From a virus, in the IMG/VR virus record IMGVR_UViG_3300042935_001795, positions 25,643 through 89,642 of that record: a stretch of DNA of 64,000 bases; one strand, written 5' to 3'. This document shows positions 7,283 through 15,925 of the stretch, one piece after another. Below the pieces are notes generated by a model that saw only the letters and a program-made list of their open reading frames with translations, made no database searches and was not told where the DNA came from. Position numbers and translations under genes: made by a program. How positions within the stretch are numbered: the first letter of the stretch is position 1; each line of letters starts with the position of its first letter.

Positions 7283-9577
7283 TTACCAAGCGTAATTTTT
7301 AGCTTCTACTTTCTTAACGTAATCAACGATTGTTTTAGAACTTTCTTTTAATCTACCTTCATAGAATTTTCCGCTATAACCGGTTGCAACTTCTTTTTCA
7401 GCATCAACAACGTATCCAACGTATCTGTTATATTCATCTAAGATATTTCTCATTAAATTAGAAGCATCGCTCATTTTGATTTCTCTACCTTTAGGGTCTA
7501 GTCCAACAATAAGTTCTCCATATCTTCCTTTTTCACCTTTAGATAGTGCATCTTTAATTTGAGTAGCAAGAGTATCAATAGCTCCTAATACAACTGAATC
7601 CATCGGCATTTCAGATGCTTTTTGCGCTAAGATTTGGTTATAACGGGCTTTGTTTTCTGCTTTAAAGTCTTTGTCACTTTGAAAAGCAGTAGCTCCTCTT
7701 TTATCATTAGCTCTTTGTAACTGAAGTGATGTTGTAGAATATCTTGCTTTAAGAACATCTAAGTCAATAACGTAAACGGTATCTGCTAGTTCAGCTACTT
7801 TAGTAAGGGAGGTAATTCCTGAACCATCGTATCTTTTAGAGTCTCTTTTATCAAAACCTGCTGCATCTTCTCTAGTTTTTGTAATTTTTAAAGTTTCTCC
7901 TTTTGTATAGCTATTGTATGCAGTTGAGTACCATTCATTACTTCCGTTAGTTATTGCTAATAAGGTATTTGATTGGATAATTCCATTATTATAAGTACTT
8001 GGAATACTACCTTCGATGTATGGATTTTCTTTTTGGTTATTTACTATATAGAAGTAAACACCATTAGCTCTTTTTTCTTTACGAGCAGTTTGAGGGTCCA
8101 TTTCAATAATGTCATAATCTTCAATTTTGTCAATTGCTAATTTTGAAAAGTTATAGAATGCTCCTGCAAGGTCTTTAGTACCTGCGCTTCCTACTGAAAA
8201 AAGGTTAGCCAGTTTAGCACTTTTAAATGCCTCATTTAATGTACTTTCATTTAGTTTGTTTGCAACGAAATCCGCGAAAGATTCGTAAATAAATTTTGTT
8301 GTCATATCATTTATATTTTTATTTTCGTCTAAGTCAATTACCCAAGCATATTCAACATACTTGATAGCATCTTCTGGATTCACATCCCATTTAAGTGCCG
8401 CATCTAATACGATTTTTCTTGTGATTTTTTGGTTTGGGTATTTTGCAATTTCTTTATCAAATCCTCCAGGAACCCAAATCTTTGGGGCCTTTGTAGTGGC
8501 TTCTGAAACCATTACATTTTTAAGGATTCTTGAACCTGTTTTTGATAGTGATATTCCATCTTCAGATACGTTAAAACACTGAGCGTTTCTTCTCAACCAT
8601 CTTTTAGAATCTGTGGTCATTTCTTTAAGAATATTATTAAAATCTTCCTGTGAAACTTTACCATCTTTAATAGCCTCTAACATTCTGTTACGAACTTTAG
8701 CAGCTTTACCTACAGTAACTGCCGGATTTTTATCAGTATATTGTCTTTTGATTGTAACGTTTCTTTCATTAACTACTGATTCGTTTAAACCAAACTCTCT
8801 GATATCGTTTTGTCCATTGTCAAATGATTTTTGAATAGAGTCTAGTGCTTCTTTTCTATCGCTTGATTTTTCAAAACCAATTTCACTATCAGTAAATGCT
8901 CTTGAATATTTTTTCCATGAGTCTTTTGATAAATCAGCAACTTTTCTTAAGTTGATTGCTGTAGATTCTATACGATATCTTCCAATTGTTCCGGCTGGGT
9001 AATTGTTAGTTGATAAACCTAAAAATAATTTAGCCTCATCTAAAGAAGATTCTTTAATAATTTTATCATCTTTATGGAAAATGTATTCCATTTTCTTACC
9101 AGTTTTCTTGAATTCACCAGTATAAGAAACTTCTCCATCTTTATTTTTAAAAACTTTATCAACTACAAATTCTCCATCAGATGAAGCGTATGGAATTACA
9201 ATACTTCCTTTTTTAACGGTAGCCTCATTTGTAACTGATTCATTCGCCATCATCTTTTTAAAACCTTTTGCAATAGTTTTAATATCGTCTTTAATTTTAC
9301 CTAAAACTGGATTTTCGCGAATGGCCATATTTACAACATTACCATTTTTGTAAATGTTGTATGAACCACCATCAAATTCTTCGTCATTATAGTCTAGGTC
9401 AAAACCATCTTCCTCTAATGTTCTTTTATTTACTGCCCATTTTCCATTTTCAGGGTCTACACTAGCCGCAGCATCTGCAAATTTTTGAGCAATTTTAAGT
9501 GTCTCATCTTTAGTAAGTCCAGCAGGTCCACCATAAGTTGAGGTACTACCTTCGTTTAGGAATTCATTAAAATTCAT
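7283..9577 (-). CDS. Tagged internal-protein polyprotein with multiple prohead-protease-like sites
   Basis: 764 residues. It starts M-N-F-N-E-F-L-N-E followed by Gly, a short form of the capsid-targeting tag. Internal sites of the same type occur after E118 (E-S-V-T-N-E then A), E181 (E-S-S-L-D-E then A), E271 (E-S-V-V-N-E then R), E359 (M-V-S-E then A) and E449 (E-S-T-L-N-E then A). A second tag-like stretch, Y-E-S-F-A-D-F-V, precedes the E449 site. Cutting at all sites would give five short segments and a C-terminal domain of about 315 residues. That domain is alpha/beta, contains Y-F-Y-I-V-N-N, and matches no family that I can name. T4 Alt is a precedent for a large packaged protein, but no ADP-ribosyltransferase motif was seen. 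Confidence 0.65.
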   Translation of the reverse strand: MNFNEFLNEGSTSTYGGPAGLTKDETLKIAQKFADAAASVDPENGKWAVNKRTLEEDGFDLDYNDEEFDGGSYNIYKNGNVVNMAIRENPVLGKIKDDIKTIAKGFKKMMANESVTNEATVKKGSIVIPYASSDGEFVVDKVFKNKDGEVSYTGEFKKTGKKMEYIFHKDDKIIKESSLDEAKLFLGLSTNNYPAGTIGRYRIESTAINLRKVADLSKDSWKKYSRAFTDSEIGFEKSSDRKEALDSIQKSFDNGQNDIREFGLNESVVNERNVTIKRQYTDKNPAVTVGKAAKVRNRMLEAIKDGKVSQEDFNNILKEMTTDSKRWLRRNAQCFNVSEDGISLSKTGSRILKNVMVSEATTKAPKIWVPGGFDKEIAKYPNQKITRKIVLDAALKWDVNPEDAIKYVEYAWVIDLDENKNINDMTTKFIYESFADFVANKLNESTLNEAFKSAKLANLFSVGSAGTKDLAGAFYNFSKLAIDKIEDYDIIEMDPQTARKEKRANGVYFYIVNNQKENPYIEGSIPSTYNNGIIQSNTLLAITNGSNEWYSTAYNSYTKGETLKITKTREDAAGFDKRDSKRYDGSGITSLTKVAELADTVYVIDLDVLKARYSTTSLQLQRANDKRGATAFQSDKDFKAENKARYNQILAQKASEMPMDSVVLGAIDTLATQIKDALSKGEKGRYGELIVGLDPKGREIKMSDASNLMRNILDEYNRYVGYVVDAEKEVATGYSGKFYEGRLKESSKTIVDYVKKVEAKNYAW

Positions 9578-9601
9578 AGGATTTCTATATTTATTTATGT
9601 T

Positions 9602-9610
9602 TTATATATC
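9602..9610 (-). promoter_or_regulatory. Late-promoter-like box GATATATAA overlapping a stop codon
   Basis: Exact nonamer, 24 bases upstream of the ATG at 9577. Its last three bases are the TAA of the upstream gene, which ends Asp-Ile-stop. Confidence 0.5.
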
Positions 9611-11473
9611 TTTGTTAATAAATTGTTCGAATGTCATAATTTCATTGGAAGCCGATTCAGCTACTACTCCCATTGCATCTTCAATTTTAGATTTTAGTTC
9701 ATTGTACATTCTATGAATTGCGTTTGGAGTTAAATTGTTAAATAGTTTTTCGTCTCCATCTAATAGCGCATTTCTAACTGCAGTAGCCGAAATATCATCG
9801 TCAGTTCTTGGAATTTCAAAAAGTCCAAAATCAGCTCTACAGTTTAATTGGTCTCTATATGCATCATTATTAACTTGATAACCATAACTTGTCATTCTAT
9901 CACTTCCCGTTCCCCAAAGTACTGGCTCATATTTAGGTCTCATTTCATTAAACATAATATCGATACCTCCGGTTGGAACTACAAATATTTCTTTAAGGAA
10001 TGGATATTGTTTTTTAACATTGTTGAACATATCAATTTGAGTCTTTTCATCGTATGGTCTGCTAAATTCATCACCTTTCTTTTTGGTTTTTGATTTAACA
10101 AGGAATACAACTACAGGGAATCCATTCTCTTTATGTATAGTTTCTAAAACTTTTGCATGTCCCAGTGTAAATGGCTGAAATCGTCCAACAAACATGTTTA
10201 CTGGTTGTTTTCCTTGTTCAACATGAGTAAGTTTAAGTGCCTCGTTTAAGTCAACTGAGGATTTAATTCTATTACGTAACATGTAATTTTGGAAATCATA
10301 GATTGCATTTTCATCAGTATTTTCAACAAATATCTTTTCATTAATTTTTTCGATGATTTCGTTTAAACGTTCCATAGTATCTGTGTCTATTAAATCTGAA
10401 GTTTTGGTTCGCTTCTTTCTAAAAGAACCTAAAATCATTTTAAAAAGTTCTGCTAAAATATCATTTGAAACATATTTTAGGGTTTTTTCATCAGTAATAT
10501 ATTTGGCGTTTAATTTAAAAGATTCTGCTGATGAAAATTCAGCACTTTCAAAATTAACTCCAATATATTTTGAAGAGTTTTTGTCGACATATTCATTAAA
10601 TATAATCGACATTATTTCAAGATATCGATAATCTGCTCTTTCGTCTTCGAGTTGAACTTCATCGATTTTAAATTGAGTTATAAATTCTAAAAAGTCAGTG
10701 ACTGCAATTTGATACATGTGACTTGAAGAGTTATCGATTGTATTTTTTCGAATAAAGTCCTCTAATTTAAAAGATTTAATAGATTTTTCATCAATAAAAT
10801 TAACAACCAATCCATCAAATTCGTCTTCAATTCCAGAATTTAGGGCAGTTTCAAATGCACTATTGTTAAAAAGTTTAACTATTTTACTAGTAAAACTTGT
10901 TTTGTCTTTTGTCTCCTCTAAATAATCAAATGTTTCGCTAAATTCTCTATCGCTCATTCCAAGTAATTCTAGTAACTCATCCCGTTGTAATTGAGATAAA
11001 TAGCCATCAAAAATTACACTTGGCCGTTGAACATCAAGAATTTTTGCCCATTTATTTAAGATAACCGGGTCATTTATAGTTTTCTTAACCTTATCGCCTT
11101 CTCCTATTTGTTGAATGTGAGTTAGGATTAAGTTATTTTTTGGAGTTTTTTGGTATTTAATTTTAGATACATTAACTTCTGGTAGGTATTCAAAACCAAA
11201 TCTCCAATCAAGTGGCATTTGGTTTTTAGTAGAGCTTGGTAAACTTTGCATATAGTTGATTGCAATCTCATATAGAGAAATAATAGTTCGGTCAACTAAA
11301 TTTAATTTGTCTGAATTTGAAGATTTAAAATATTCAAATCCATCAAGATTTCTTTTAACAAGAAATGTAGGTGCAGAAACTTTCTCAGTTACTAACACCC
11401 TATTTTTTAACATTTCAATAAAGGTTTCTCTATTGGTTTCGTTAAAATACTCTCTTAATTTTTGTAATGCCAT
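9602..11473 (-). CDS. Ligase-superfamily domain fused to an NMN-adenylyltransferase-like domain, with C-terminal capsid tag
   Basis: 623 residues. Residues 25-240 look like an RNA/DNA-ligase-type nucleotidyltransferase: V-T-E-K31-V-S-A for motif I, W-R-F-G-F-E-Y-L (90-97), D-E-F-D-G-L-V-V-N-F (217-226) for motif IV, and S-F-K-L-E-D for motif V. After a helical linker comes a nucleotidylyltransferase domain with G-R-F-Q-P-F-T-L-G-H (430-439) and I-S-A-T-A-V-R, the HxGH-class and ISxTxxR motifs of NadM/NMNAT enzymes. Protease-like sites sit at L-N-E411 then A, exactly between the two domains, and at S-A-S-N-E611 before a final 12-residue I-M-T-F-E-Q-F-I-N-K-D-I that copies the capsid tag at the C-terminus. 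I infer a packaged enzyme cut into two. It overlaps the next upstream ligase-like gene by 1-3 bases. Confidence 0.65.
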   Translation of the reverse strand: MALQKLREYFNETNRETFIEMLKNRVLVTEKVSAPTFLVKRNLDGFEYFKSSNSDKLNLVDRTIISLYEIAINYMQSLPSSTKNQMPLDWRFGFEYLPEVNVSKIKYQKTPKNNLILTHIQQIGEGDKVKKTINDPVILNKWAKILDVQRPSVIFDGYLSQLQRDELLELLGMSDREFSETFDYLEETKDKTSFTSKIVKLFNNSAFETALNSGIEDEFDGLVVNFIDEKSIKSFKLEDFIRKNTIDNSSSHMYQIAVTDFLEFITQFKIDEVQLEDERADYRYLEIMSIIFNEYVDKNSSKYIGVNFESAEFSSAESFKLNAKYITDEKTLKYVSNDILAELFKMILGSFRKKRTKTSDLIDTDTMERLNEIIEKINEKIFVENTDENAIYDFQNYMLRNRIKSSVDLNEALKLTHVEQGKQPVNMFVGRFQPFTLGHAKVLETIHKENGFPVVVFLVKSKTKKKGDEFSRPYDEKTQIDMFNNVKKQYPFLKEIFVVPTGGIDIMFNEMRPKYEPVLWGTGSDRMTSYGYQVNNDAYRDQLNCRADFGLFEIPRTDDDISATAVRNALLDGDEKLFNNLTPNAIHRMYNELKSKIEDAMGVVAESASNEIMTFEQFINKDI

Positions 11474-12762
11474 TATCTTCCGTATTTTATAATTCCCATT
11501 AATTGATTAATTGCAGCGAATGTTCCTGTTAATTTGTACATGTGTCCTTTGTATGAAAATACGATACCTTCAGTCGGTATAATAGATTGGATTCCTCCAA
11601 TTCTCTCTAATCTGTCAAGTTCTTTTGCAACCTTTTCGATTTGAGTAAGGTCTCCATTTAGTTTAATTTTGTCGGCTTCGGTTCGGATTTCGTTATGTAG
11701 TCTTTGCATTTCTTTTTCAGGAGAAGCAGCAACAAAATTACTTGCATTCTTTAAGATAACACTTCCCAATTCTAAGAAAAGGTCTTCAAATGGTCGAATG
11801 TTTTCTTTAAATTTTACTTTAAAGTCCTCTTTGTCGAACTTTTTAACGGCTTCGGCTTGTTCCTTTGTTAACTCCTTGTCTAAAGAACGCATGTTTAATG
11901 TTTTCTTGTCGTCATATGCCCATCTTAACAATAAACCTTCTTTGATATTCTGGGGTAGGTCACCAAATATTGTTTCAATTTGCTCTCTCCACCACATTTC
12001 ATGGTAGCGAGCAACTGAGTCAGCATCGGTTAATTTATAACGATTTTTAAGAGTATCTAGTTTTCCTAAGAATTTAGACTGATTCTCTTCAAAATTTATA
12101 TCTTTTTGTAGTTTAATAACTTGTGGAGGGATTATTGTAAATGTTTTTCCAATGTCAGCATTTAAAGATTTAAGAACTCCGGTAACACTTTTTGCCGCAC
12201 TATTGTCGTCTCCAACTATATTTCCTGCGCCATCAGTCTTCTTGATACCATGAAATTGAATTACGTCAACGTCATAGTGAATAACGTTAGGGTTAGCAGA
12301 ATATATCAACTCCATGTTCATGAAGTTCAGACCATTCTGGAACACTTCCTCTTGTGTTTTAGCCGGTAACTTTATAAGCAGAGTTGCTAAATCAGTGGCT
12401 GCAAATTGGAAAGTATCTTGTACTAATTTACTTGCATGTCCTTCAAATTTATTTTGAAAATCCTTAAGGCTCATTGGAGTTTGCAACTCAGTTTTATTTC
12501 TGGCAAATTTAACTTCACCATTTTGAATAGTTGCAAAAACGTTTTGACCGTCAGTTTTTTCAGTAGGCTCTTCTTCGAAGTTTAATTCTCCTTGAAGTCC
12601 ACCAATAATCATATTCTTGAAGTCTCCGAATGTTAGGTCATTGTTATCGAATGGATGAGACATGTGTCCGGCAGCTCCACCTTCTAATAGTAACCGTTCA
12701 TTCAATTTAACTTCGTACCTTTCGGTTATGAACCGGTTAAAATTAAGGATTCTTTTTTTCAT
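11473..12762 (-). CDS. Tagged ligase-superfamily nucleotidyltransferase
   Basis: 429 residues. The N-terminus I-L-N-F-N-R-F-I-T-E14 then V-K-L-N-E22 then L-L-L-E27-G-G carries up to three protease-like sites and the F-x-x-F-I-x-E capsid tag. The enzyme core has E-K69-T-D-G-Q-N-V (motif I, KxDG), a M-N-M-E-L-I-Y strand, and near the C-terminus E-G-I-V-F-S-Y-K-G then Y-K-L-T-G (motifs IV and V). The spacing between motifs I and IV is long, so a helical insertion lies between. ATP-dependent adenylation of a nucleic acid or other substrate is inferred from the superfamily. It is adjacent to the ligase-NMNAT fusion, suggesting that the two act together after injection. Confidence 0.65.
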   Translation of the reverse strand: MKKRILNFNRFITERYEVKLNERLLLEGGAAGHMSHPFDNNDLTFGDFKNMIIGGLQGELNFEEEPTEKTDGQNVFATIQNGEVKFARNKTELQTPMSLKDFQNKFEGHASKLVQDTFQFAATDLATLLIKLPAKTQEEVFQNGLNFMNMELIYSANPNVIHYDVDVIQFHGIKKTDGAGNIVGDDNSAAKSVTGVLKSLNADIGKTFTIIPPQVIKLQKDINFEENQSKFLGKLDTLKNRYKLTDADSVARYHEMWWREQIETIFGDLPQNIKEGLLLRWAYDDKKTLNMRSLDKELTKEQAEAVKKFDKEDFKVKFKENIRPFEDLFLELGSVILKNASNFVAASPEKEMQRLHNEIRTEADKIKLNGDLTQIEKVAKELDRLERIGGIQSIIPTEGIVFSYKGHMYKLTGTFAAINQLMGIIKYGR

Positions 12763-12763
12763 A

Positions 12764-13240
12764 TTATAAGCTTTCTAATTTTTTACTTAAATCAAGTATG
12801 TTTGCATTAATTCTTATTTTTTGATTATCAAGGTCAAGAGCTGACATTTTAAGAGTTGCTATTTGGGCTTGAATTGCAGATTTTGGGTCATCTACTTTTT
12901 GGTTTAAGTCATTAACTTTATTTCTAAGTTCTTTTCTTTTTAAGAGTAGATCGGATGCTTTTAATGAAAGATCAGCTCTTGCATCAGAGTAATTAGATTC
13001 TGCAACACCATTATTTCCTTCCATTCCATCATATACAGAGTTTAAGTTTTCTAAAGAAACTGTTAATTGAGAAAACATCCAAGACTCTAGTTGTTCTCCT
13101 TCTGTCATTCTCTGTTTAATCATGCCTGCATATTCTGCAATTTTTTGAAGTTGACCCATAGTCATATCATTTAATTCGGCTAGGGTATCTCGACCCTCTG
13201 CTTCATTTAAGAACTCTTCAAATAGGTTAATATGTTTCAT
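12764..13240 (-). CDS. Predicted internal head protein, coiled-coil, with N-terminal tag
   Basis: 158 residues from the chosen start M-K-H-I-N-L-F-E-E-F-L-N-E followed by Ala. An in-frame ATG 39 bases further upstream would add an untypical hydrophobic leader lying over a terminator, so I use the tag start. The mature part is almost entirely helical with heptad character (residues 75-158), similar in size to T4 prohead core and internal proteins. ATTATATTTACA lies 2 bases upstream of the ATG. Confidence 0.65.
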   Translation of the reverse strand: MKHINLFEEFLNEAEGRDTLAELNDMTMGQLQKIAEYAGMIKQRMTEGEQLESWMFSQLTVSLENLNSVYDGMEGNNGVAESNYSDARADLSLKASDLLLKRKELRNKVNDLNQKVDDPKSAIQAQIATLKMSALDLDNQKIRINANILDLSKKLESL

Positions 13241-13242
13241 AG

Positions 13243-13254
13243 TGTAAATATAAT
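13243..13254 (-). promoter_or_regulatory. Post-terminator motif ATTATATTTACA
   Basis: Exact copy of the 12-mer, directly after the terminator at 13258-13287 and 2 bases before the ATG at 13240. If it is a promoter, the mRNA would be leaderless or start inside the gene. Confidence 0.35.
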
Positions 13255-13257
13255 AAA

Positions 13258-13287
13258 AATACCTGACATGGTAAAACATCAGGTATT
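13258..13287 (-). terminator. Rho-independent terminator
   Basis: Nine-base stem (13258-13266 with 13279-13287, arm AATACCTGA) and a 12-base loop, followed on the minus strand by a T-rich stretch. It ends the large polyprotein transcript. Confidence 0.7.
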
Positions 13288-13304
13288 ATTTATTTAGATT
13301 ATTT

Positions 13305-15893
13305 TTAAGATTCCTGAGCGATCATTGCATCAATAATATCGAATGAGATATATCCTTTTGCTTTAACAAATTCTTTTGCAAGTTTAAGGACTTTCTTTTC
13401 TCCAGCCGGTGTTACCTCATTATCTGGACCATCTTCATTGTTATCATTCCAATCTTCAACGGCAGCTTGTACGTCTTGTTGGATTTGCATACCAGTTGGG
13501 TTTTTCGTTTTTTGAGCTCCTTCTTGGTAATCTTCCCAGTAGTTCGCATCAAATCCTTCAGTAACTACTGATTCTCCTAATGAGCTTGTTAACGTTCCAA
13601 CACATGCTCCGTAATCATCACCACATTTTTTAAGAATTCCATCAACTACTTCAGTAGCTTTAGCCTCATCAAAGTCATCTCCAAATGCTTTTTTCAAAAC
13701 AGCCATTGCGTATTCTTTAAATTCATCATCAGAACTAACTTCAGCTTCATTAACTATTGATTCAAAAGTAGCTGTAATTCCTTTAATTTTATATTCCTTT
13801 GATAATGCTCCTAATTTATTATAAAGTTCATCTAGTTCATATTCAACTAAATGCTTATAGCCTTTTTTAATGTTAATGTCTGCATTTCCAGATCTTGCCA
13901 TATAATCATCTTTACCTTCAGCAACTACAGATTCTTTAGCAGATCCAGCGGCTTTAGCTCTTTTTGCTTGTAGTTTTTTAAGTTTTTCTGTTTCTTCTTG
14001 GCGAGCTTTAAAGGCTTTTAATTTTTTTAATTGTTCAGCTCTACTTGTTTTTTCTGCGCTTGGATCTTGACCTTCAGTTAAAGATTCTTGAACATTGTTT
14101 TCCCACCATGCTTTAAGTGCTTCAAAATCTTTACGACCCATGTTAGAAAGAGTATACTCTACTATGTCATTATCGTAATCATCTGCTTCATCTTTGAAAC
14201 CTCCTGGAGTATCGATGTAATCTTTACCCATGATTCTTTTAATTCTAACCTCTGGCATACCATCAATTTCCTCTAAGAACTCTTCAAAGTCTTCAGTTGA
14301 TTTGAATTTTTCAGCTTCATTAACTACTGATTCAATTAATTCCATATTGTATGCATTTGAAATATCTGTTTTAATTTCTCCAGTTTCTTTTGAATGCAAT
14401 TTCATAGTTTTACCATCAGGATTTAATTTAATGAATGTAACTTCACCATAGTCTGATGTGTATTTGTGGTTTGGCTTCAAGTCTTTTGCTTTACCTTCGT
14501 AAACAGTTCCAGCAACTTCTTCAGGTTTGTTAAATTTCTTAACAGATTTTTTAACAGTATTTAATTGTCTAACAACAGAATCAATAACTCCAGTATCAAT
14601 ATCGTTTCCAGCAGCAGCGCTGCTATATAAGTTAGTTAAATTTTGAGATGCTAAATATAATTCATTTCCAATAACATCTTTTGGTAATCGGTTGAATGCT
14701 TCAGAAACTACTAATTCTAAATCTTTATCTTTATCGGCGATTGTTGCATCAAGTTCAGCTTCTAGGGCTTTCTTCTGAGCAGTCATCTCTTTTAATTTTC
14801 CAAGTAACATTTCTTTAGCAGGACCTTCAGCGGCTTTCCAATTTTGTGCGGTAGCCTGCATTGTAGTTGTCAGTTTAGACCAGTCATATTGAATTTTAGC
14901 AATTGTACGAGCCTCATTAACCAAAGATTCATTTTTCTTTTGGCTTGCTTTTAAATCTGCAAGTTCTCCTTTTAATTTAGGGTCTAATTGTCTTTCAATT
15001 CCCCAGTTAAAACTTGCATTTATCAACATATTCAATGGTAAGTTTTCATTTTTCTTACCAAACGCAGATGTACTAATCCAGTTTAAATAATGGTCAGCTA
15101 ATTCTTTTGATAATTTGATACCTTCTGCTTCTGAAGAATCTCCATCAACAATTCCTTTAAGTAATTTTTTAGCCATTCCATGCTTACCTTCATTTAAAGA
15201 TTCTTGTATGAAACTAATATCTTTAAGATAAAACTCATGGTCTGAACCATCCTGAGTATATCCTATAAAAGAATCACCTTTGTCACCTTTTAATTCTGCA
15301 GGGTTAACTGAGTACCAATCGTTTCCAACAAAAACTTCTACAGGTTTTCCACCAATTTGAGTATAAAGGTCATTTGCAGTTTTACCAGTAAATTTACTTC
15401 TTTTAGCCTCTTCAATTTCGTAAGTTTCACCATCAACTTCAAATTCATCTTCGTCATCTTCTTTTGCTTTTTTAACAGCAGCTCCAAACGCATTACCTTC
15501 TTTAAGACCTGTGTCTTTTTTAATGGTTACTTTATATTTTTTACCATTAAATTCAAACTCAGATTTTCCATCTTGTTTAGCTTTACCGGCTGCAAATATA
15601 AATGCATTTCCCTCTTCTAGTTTTTTAGGTTCTCCTAATTTATTAAGTTCGTCTTCAATATCTTCTGCTTCATCTTCTGAAACGTTTCCAAACATTTTGT
15701 TAATTAAGGCTTGTTTTTTCTCTTCATCTAATTCAGATAGAGATGTTAAACCCATTTCATCAAGGATTGCTCCAATTTTACCAACAGTTTCCTGTCTTTT
15801 TGCATTGTTTGTTTCTCTTAGTTTCATCGTAGCTTCCTGATTCTTAACTTCAGTAAAACTCTTAAATGTAGAGATTTTGTTAACTTGTGCCAT
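13305..15893 (-). CDS. Large internal-protein polyprotein with repeated prohead-protease-like sites
   Basis: 862 residues, highly charged and largely helical. The N-terminus I-S-T-F-K-S-F-T-E is a tag-like peptide. Seven strong sites of the form E-S-x-(x)-x-E before Ala or Gly end at E235, E327, E526, E607, E659, E716 and E779 (for example E-S-V-V-N-E then A, E-S-L-T-E then G). Weaker sites end at E94, E132, E162 and E398. A 35-40 residue unit beginning E-G-N-A-F is repeated in tandem at 94-131 and 132-165. Full cleavage would give roughly eight to twelve small proteins. T4 gp21 cleaves core and internal proteins at similar (L/I)-x-E sites, so an internal-head polyprotein is the best reading; a scaffold/core protein is an alternative. 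Confidence 0.65.
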   Translation of the reverse strand: MAQVNKISTFKSFTEVKNQEATMKLRETNNAKRQETVGKIGAILDEMGLTSLSELDEEKKQALINKMFGNVSEDEAEDIEDELNKLGEPKKLEEGNAFIFAAGKAKQDGKSEFEFNGKKYKVTIKKDTGLKEGNAFGAAVKKAKEDDEDEFEVDGETYEIEEAKRSKFTGKTANDLYTQIGGKPVEVFVGNDWYSVNPAELKGDKGDSFIGYTQDGSDHEFYLKDISFIQESLNEGKHGMAKKLLKGIVDGDSSEAEGIKLSKELADHYLNWISTSAFGKKNENLPLNMLINASFNWGIERQLDPKLKGELADLKASQKKNESLVNEARTIAKIQYDWSKLTTTMQATAQNWKAAEGPAKEMLLGKLKEMTAQKKALEAELDATIADKDKDLELVVSEAFNRLPKDVIGNELYLASQNLTNLYSSAAAGNDIDTGVIDSVVRQLNTVKKSVKKFNKPEEVAGTVYEGKAKDLKPNHKYTSDYGEVTFIKLNPDGKTMKLHSKETGEIKTDISNAYNMELIESVVNEAEKFKSTEDFEEFLEEIDGMPEVRIKRIMGKDYIDTPGGFKDEADDYDNDIVEYTLSNMGRKDFEALKAWWENNVQESLTEGQDPSAEKTSRAEQLKKLKAFKARQEETEKLKKLQAKRAKAAGSAKESVVAEGKDDYMARSGNADINIKKGYKHLVEYELDELYNKLGALSKEYKIKGITATFESIVNEAEVSSDDEFKEYAMAVLKKAFGDDFDEAKATEVVDGILKKCGDDYGACVGTLTSSLGESVVTEGFDANYWEDYQEGAQKTKNPTGMQIQQDVQAAVEDWNDNNEDGPDNEVTPAGEKKVLKLAKEFVKAKGYISFDIIDAMIAQES

Positions 15894-15925
15894 TTTTAAT
15901 ATGTTTTTTTATTACGTTATTATGT

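Noticed and set aside
11669-12007. 112-codon plus-strand open frame
   Set aside because: It lies entirely inside the ligase-like gene on the other strand and has no own signals; an antisense shadow.
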